Position numbers and translations under genes: made by a program. From Microbacterium psychrotolerans (GTDB lineage Bacteria > Actinomycetota > Actinomycetes > Actinomycetales > Microbacteriaceae): a DNA stretch of 64,000 nt. Positions 63,301 to 64,000 of this stretch are shown one piece after another. The stretch's first letter is position 1. Each line of letters opens with the position of its first letter. The notes under the pieces are model-generated. The model worked only from the letters and a program-made list of their open reading frames with translations, had not been told where the DNA came from and made no database searches. The DNA is taken from positions 332,391 to 396,390 of the forward strand of contig NZ_JAVFWO010000001.1 in NCBI RefSeq assembly GCF_031085295.1, in the 5' to 3' direction.

Positions 63301-64000
63301 CGTCGTCGCATCCACGACGGCGAAGCTGTGGGACGCCGATCCGTTGATGTCGAACCAGTCGCCACCGATCGCAAGTCGGGTGCCGTCCGGCGAGAGCTGG
63401 AGCGCATCGCCGCGGGCATTCTTGTTGGGCACGACAGTGGTGCTGTACAGCTCCTCCGTCGCGCCGGACGCGTTGGCGACGAAAGCCGTCTGCAGAGTTC
63501 CTGCGCGGTTGACCTTCGCGAAGCTGCGCCTGGTCTGTCCGGCGACCGTCTGGAACACGCCTCCGAAGTAGACGAAGTCGTTGGAGGGCTCGATCTCGAG
63601 CACATAGTTCGAGATGCCGTTCACCCGGAACGGCGTGACGGTGCACGTCGCGACATTGATCTCCGCGAGCCGGCTCACCGCAACGCCGCCGACGCTCGTG
63701 AACTGGCCGCCTACGAAGACCGTATTGCCGTCGGGGGCCGCTTTCACCGCGTACACCGATGCCGCGCCGGCGCTGTAGGCGACCGGCAACTGACACGCGT
63801 CCGGCTCCCCGGTCGCAGCGTTCAGGATGGCGAGGCTCTGCAGACTTCGCGCGGCGCCCGCCTGTCCTGCGCCCGGCCTGATCTGACTGAAGCTTCCCCC
63901 TACGACTGCTCTGCCGCGGGATATCGCCACCTGCCAGACAACGCCGTTGGTCTGCCAGGTCGGCAGCGCATCCGCGCTGAAAGGCAGATCAGGCGAGAGG
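60334..64000 (-). CDS. Second giant mosaic surface protein (5' end cut by window edge)
   Basis: Paralogue of the 52273-58284 protein; about 1222 codons are visible and the signal peptide lies outside the window. The frame is open to position 64000, where it reads LSPDLPFSADALPTWQTNG, matching LSPGVQFSADDLPTWQTDG of the paralogue, so the ATG at 63930 is internal. Order: propeller (VVGGSFSQIRP, VFVGGQFTSVGG, VYFGGVFQTVAG, LAIGGDWFDING), FN3, one LamG domain, three FN3 domains, and one C-terminal DNRLRE domain (TTADSMAAAVNPTFAYGTTN). It has one LamG and two DNRLRE fewer than its relative. Confidence 0.85.
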   Translation of the reverse strand, partial: LSPDLPFSADALPTWQTNGVVWQVAISRGRAVVGGSFSQIRPGAGQAGAARSLQSLAILNAATGEPDACQLPVAYSAGAASVYAVKAAPDGNTVFVGGQFTSVGGVAVSRLAEINVATCTVTPFRVNGISNYVLEIEPSNDFVYFGGVFQTVAGQTRRSFAKVNRAGTLQTAFVANASGATEELYSTTVVPNKNARGDALQLSPDGTRLAIGGDWFDINGSASHSFAVVDATTGAVLRTWPASTVGNTSRTKTISSDGTRFFVAQEGFAGFDGALSYNWSDYSQAWRDNCAGATQTMVPYQGLLFQAHHHHDCGAMGMFPDGRRTFLSVTHAADPTQLQIGWLPELNDGTGEGIGPRSIAIGPGTNGTPYLWVGGEFTRVNGASQQGLTRFSPTDTGAPPVPAIAARAITPNAVQVNIRGVYDPDDSDITYAVYRGNNTTTPVWTGVAQSKHWYRFQATFVDTDVAPGTSYTYRVRAIDRANNQSALSGTATATASATGSVYASTVIADQPRLFYRYDDTANAQWVVDSAGPTVVGLNGLAQNGVNRTAAGAIPNDASRSATFTDTQANGLPQYIWNDVIAPGPTVYSVETWFRTTSTTGGALANYGSSTGRPRTDTGVDRTSGTVDRVVYMENGTGFLRFGVRAGFGTTTLRSLAAVNDGQWHHVVGTQGPGGMQLYVDGVLQAQNATTGSGTYNGTWHVGGDSLNGYPSAGNTLVNRYFDGQLDETAVYYRALSPQQVQNHFSVGTGFVDTVAPSTPLGVGASFDGANVDVTWTASIDNVGVAGYRVYRGTTAGFTPAADTLRGTVAGTTFEDVAPPPGTFYYKVVAFDGANNASAASAASAPVTVVDGTAPSVPTGVNAVAAGQAADISWTASTDNAGVTGYALYRGSDAGFVPSMETLIQPNVVGTSYHDAPLSEGTWYYKVTARDAAGNVSGASSAASVVIVAPDSTPPSVPGGLTAAVEGANNVILNWSASTDNVGVTGYLVYRGTTAGFTANDASRIGDVMETTFTDSARPQGTWFYKVAARDGSANVSAASAAASATVTNPPAPPTTQTIVTTADSMAAAVNPTFAYGTTNQISSRFNTTIESFLRFDLPAAPAGQVLTSATISLRTSNDSTAGSTDIHEFRLVSGTWQEGTITWNNRPTNVGSVVLGQLTGATALNSPYAATLSAADLGPLAGTSITLRLSSPAGSDNVRLWSREATSPDYRPTLTLTYTTP

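Overview
The window is high-G+C DNA with actinobacterial traits: GTG and TTG starts, at least one apparently leaderless gene, CUT1 sugar transporters without their own ATPase, a LacI/FadR-rich sugar island and a SCO7613-type giant membrane protein. A Microbacterium-like member of the Microbacteriaceae fits best, but this is inferred from gene content; there is no rRNA to confirm it.

Positions 1-41 kb are a carbohydrate-utilisation island. Block A (1-18.3 kb) has an oligosaccharide ABC transporter operon ending in a GH36 alpha-galactosidase cut by the window edge, a FadR-type regulator, an L-fuconate dehydratase whose active-site residues are all recognisable, a GH2 enzyme, a GH95 fucosidase-type enzyme, a LacZ-type GH2 beta-galactosidase and a LacI regulator. 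Block B (18.3-28.2 kb) has a GH39 enzyme with a second ABC transporter, a GH42 beta-galactosidase and a secreted right-handed beta-helix protein. Block C (28.4-40.8 kb) is an oxidative sugar-acid pathway: a third ABC transporter with an L-rhamnose/L-fucose mutarotase, then alcohol dehydrogenase, SDR, KDPG-type aldolase, KDG-type kinase, amidohydrolase lactonase, FadR regulator, MR-type acid-sugar dehydratase, aldo/keto reductase and SMP-30 lactonase. Together these could import fucosylated and galactosylated oligosaccharides, trim them mostly inside the cell (only the beta-helix protein has a clear export signal), and oxidise the released fucose, rhamnose or galactose to pyruvate and a C3 unit. 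A related sequence motif lies at four divergent or upstream positions in block C and before the beta-helix gene, suggesting one regulon. Three gene remnants (alcohol dehydrogenase, LacI regulator, amidohydrolase C-terminus) show that the island has been rearranged.

Positions 40.9-48.7 kb look like ordinary chromosome: a DHFR/RibD-family reductase, a DUF2975 + HTH + SCO7613-like operon preceded by a tandem repeat, an ACT-domain protein, a small hypothetical and a polysaccharide deacetylase.

Positions 48.7-64 kb are an exopolysaccharide/cell-surface region: a polyprenyl glycosylphosphotransferase, a GDPD-like lipoprotein, a 2003-residue secreted mosaic protein (propeller, LamG, FN3, DNRLRE), a WbuB-like glycosyltransferase, and a paralogue of the mosaic protein that runs off the right edge. 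The glycosyltransferase is preceded by a structured leader of about 200 nt holding a strong hairpin, two near-identical 67-nt-period units and a possible Shine-Dalgarno-sequestering element. I regard this as the best candidate for something undescribed in the window.
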